Origin: Anaerolineales bacterium
Lineage (GTDB): Bacteria; Chloroflexota; Anaerolineae; Anaerolineales; Villigracilaceae
Length of the DNA stretch: 15,116 nt
Direction: 5' to 3'
NCBI GenBank assembly: GCA_016928525.1
Contig: JAFGKO010000235.1
Span: 1-15,116 of the forward strand
Shown piece by piece: positions 13,892 to 15,116 of the stretch; position 1 is the first letter of the stretch, and each line of letters begins with the position of its first letter. A program made the translations under genes and the position numbers. The notes beneath the pieces are model-generated. The model was not told the origin of the DNA. It did no database searches and saw nothing but the letters and a program-made list of their open reading frames with translations.

Positions 13892-15116
13892 TTATGCTTT
13901 TTCCACCGTCACCGGCTGTCTGCGGAACTTGTAATCCACCTTCTTCGAGAGCACCTTGCCCACCAGCGACTCGGGCACATCCACAAAAGTATGTTGGTCT
14001 TCGATGAAGATCTTACCAATTGTATTACCGGGAATGTCGGCGTGAAAGGCAAGCGTACCGACCACGTCCGCCGGGCGGATGCCATGCGCACGTCCCAGGC
14101 TCATCGAAACACGCACCATACCCTGCTCGTGCGAGACCTTCGAGCGACGGTCGGGGCGTTCCCCACGGCGACCTCCGTTGCGATTGGATTTGCGCTCAGC
14201 GCCGCGCTCGAACTTGCGTGGCTCACGCGTTTCTTTCTTCACCTCGCTGACCGGCGCGATCGGGCGCTGTTTCTCGTCTCCTCGTGCCATTTTCAGGGCG
14301 GCGGCGGCAAGCTCCAGTGGATCGTGACCGGCTTCGACTAACGCGGTTACCAATTCCAGCTCGCGCTTGTAACGTCCGCGGTTAAGCCAGACGTTCATCT
14401 TCTCCAGCAATTCGTTCTCGCGCTTCTGCTGGATATCGATTTCGGTCGGCAGAGGCAGGTAGGTAAATTTCTGATGCGTAAAACGCTCCACGCCAGACAG
14501 TTTGCGTTTCTCGCGCGGTGTGACCAGCGAGATGGCCAGGCCGGTCTTGCCCGCGCGTCCGGTGCGTCCCACGCGATGGACATACACTTCGGGGTCGTCG
14601 GGCAGGTCGTAGTTGAAGACGTGCGAAATGTCGTTGATGTCCAGGCCGCGTGCGGCCACATCGGTGGCCACCAGCACTTTGACTTGATTATTACGGAAGC
14701 GGGAAAGTACGCGTTCCCGGGCTTCCTGGCTCAGGTCGCCGTTCAAAGTTTCAGCAGGGAAGCCGCGTACAGTCAACTCGTTGGCCAATTCGCCTGTACC
14801 CACGCGGGTGCGGGCAAAGATCAGCGCGCTGGTAATATTTTCCACTTCGAACAGACGCGTCAACGCGGCTAGCTTGTCACGTTCATTGACCAGGTAGCAA
14901 CGCTGCTCGATCATCTCAGCCGTGACCTGTTCGCGCTGGATGGTCACGGACTGCGGGTCGCGCATGTACTTGTCGGCCAAACGGCGGATCGGCCCGGGCA
15001 GGGTAGCAGAAAAAAGGGCGGTCTGACGCGAGTCCGGCGTCTCGGACAGGATTTTCTCTACGTCTTCGATGAAGCCCATGTTGAGCATCTCGTCCGCTTC
15101 ATCCAGCACAACGGTC
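13892..15116 (-). CDS. DEAD-box RNA helicase with DbpA-type C-terminal domain (5' end outside window)
   Basis: 408 codons are visible; the start lies beyond 15116. The frame enters at the DEAD motif (VLDEADEML), followed by motif III FSATLP, then the second RecA domain with IFARTR, VATDVAARGLDI (motif V) and HRVGRTGRAG (motif VI). A helical dimer-like segment, a basic Arg/Lys/Gly-rich linker and a C-terminal RNA-binding domain of the DbpA/CsdA type follow (VRVSMSLGRAHGIRPADVVGTL...IGKIFIEDQHTFVDVPESL). The family uses ATP to unwind short RNA duplexes, typically in ribosome assembly, RNA decay or cold adaptation. The Walker A and Q motifs are outside the window. The gene converges on the aminotransferase and ends in its own terminator. 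Its composition is G+C-rich and housekeeping-like. Which paralogue (DeaD/CsdA-like) is not resolved. Confidence 0.95.
   Translation of the reverse strand, partial: TVVLDEADEMLNMGFIEDVEKILSETPDSRQTALFSATLPGPIRRLADKYMRDPQSVTIQREQVTAEMIEQRCYLVNERDKLAALTRLFEVENITSALIFARTRVGTGELANELTVRGFPAETLNGDLSQEARERVLSRFRNNQVKVLVATDVAARGLDINDISHVFNYDLPDDPEVYVHRVGRTGRAGKTGLAISLVTPREKRKLSGVERFTHQKFTYLPLPTEIDIQQKRENELLEKMNVWLNRGRYKRELELVTALVEAGHDPLELAAAALKMARGDEKQRPIAPVSEVKKETREPRKFERGAERKSNRNGGRRGERPDRRSKVSHEQGMVRVSMSLGRAHGIRPADVVGTLAFHADIPGNTIGKIFIEDQHTFVDVPESLVGKVLSKKVDYKFRRQPVTVEKA

Overview
The window looks like a bacterial chromosome segment, most likely from a Chloroflexota lineage such as the Anaerolineae. 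That assignment is an inference. It rests on the mix of families (STAND ATPases with TIR partners, adenosylcobalamin-type reductase, a small protein resembling DUF6504, a DEAD-box helicase with a DbpA-type tail), the frequent TTG/GTG starts, and a dispersed 85-bp palindrome of a type seen in such genomes. No rRNA, tRNA, CRISPR array, transposase or replication origin is visible.

Left edge (1-806): an imperfect inverted repeat, the 3' remnant of an O-methyltransferase gene, then a nucleotidyltransferase gene with its upstream region intact but cut off after about 150 codons.

Central block (843-10371), all on the + strand and tightly spaced: an 8-codon leader; a TIR-domain protein; a STAND ATPase; a HAD phosphatase; a second, larger STAND ATPase with TPR-like repeats; a divergent class II ribonucleotide-reductase-like protein; a Nudix hydrolase; a 35-codon reading frame; and a full NDP-sugar nucleotidyltransferase. 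The TIR protein's C-terminus and the first ATPase's N-terminus carry two copies of the same roughly 65-residue adaptor-like domain. This suggests a sensor ATPase that recruits a separately encoded TIR NADase, a two-gene, NLR-like conflict system. The downstream nucleotide-handling genes could belong to the same system (making or clearing a nucleotide product) or be a co-transcribed metabolic unit.

Repeat and decay zone (10413-12463): a broken copy of [nucleotidyltransferase + small DUF6504-like protein] followed by an intact copy of the same pair. The 5' fragment at 333 and the intact gene at 11230 share their upstream sequence, which includes an inverted repeat, so the unit was duplicated with its control region. 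The central block now lies between the copies.

Right edge (12465-15116), visibly richer in G+C and housekeeping in character: a palindromic dispersed repeat, a class I/II aminotransferase on +, a terminator, and the 3' two-thirds or so of a DEAD-box RNA helicase on -. A decayed second copy of that helicase's 3' end lies just beyond its terminator.
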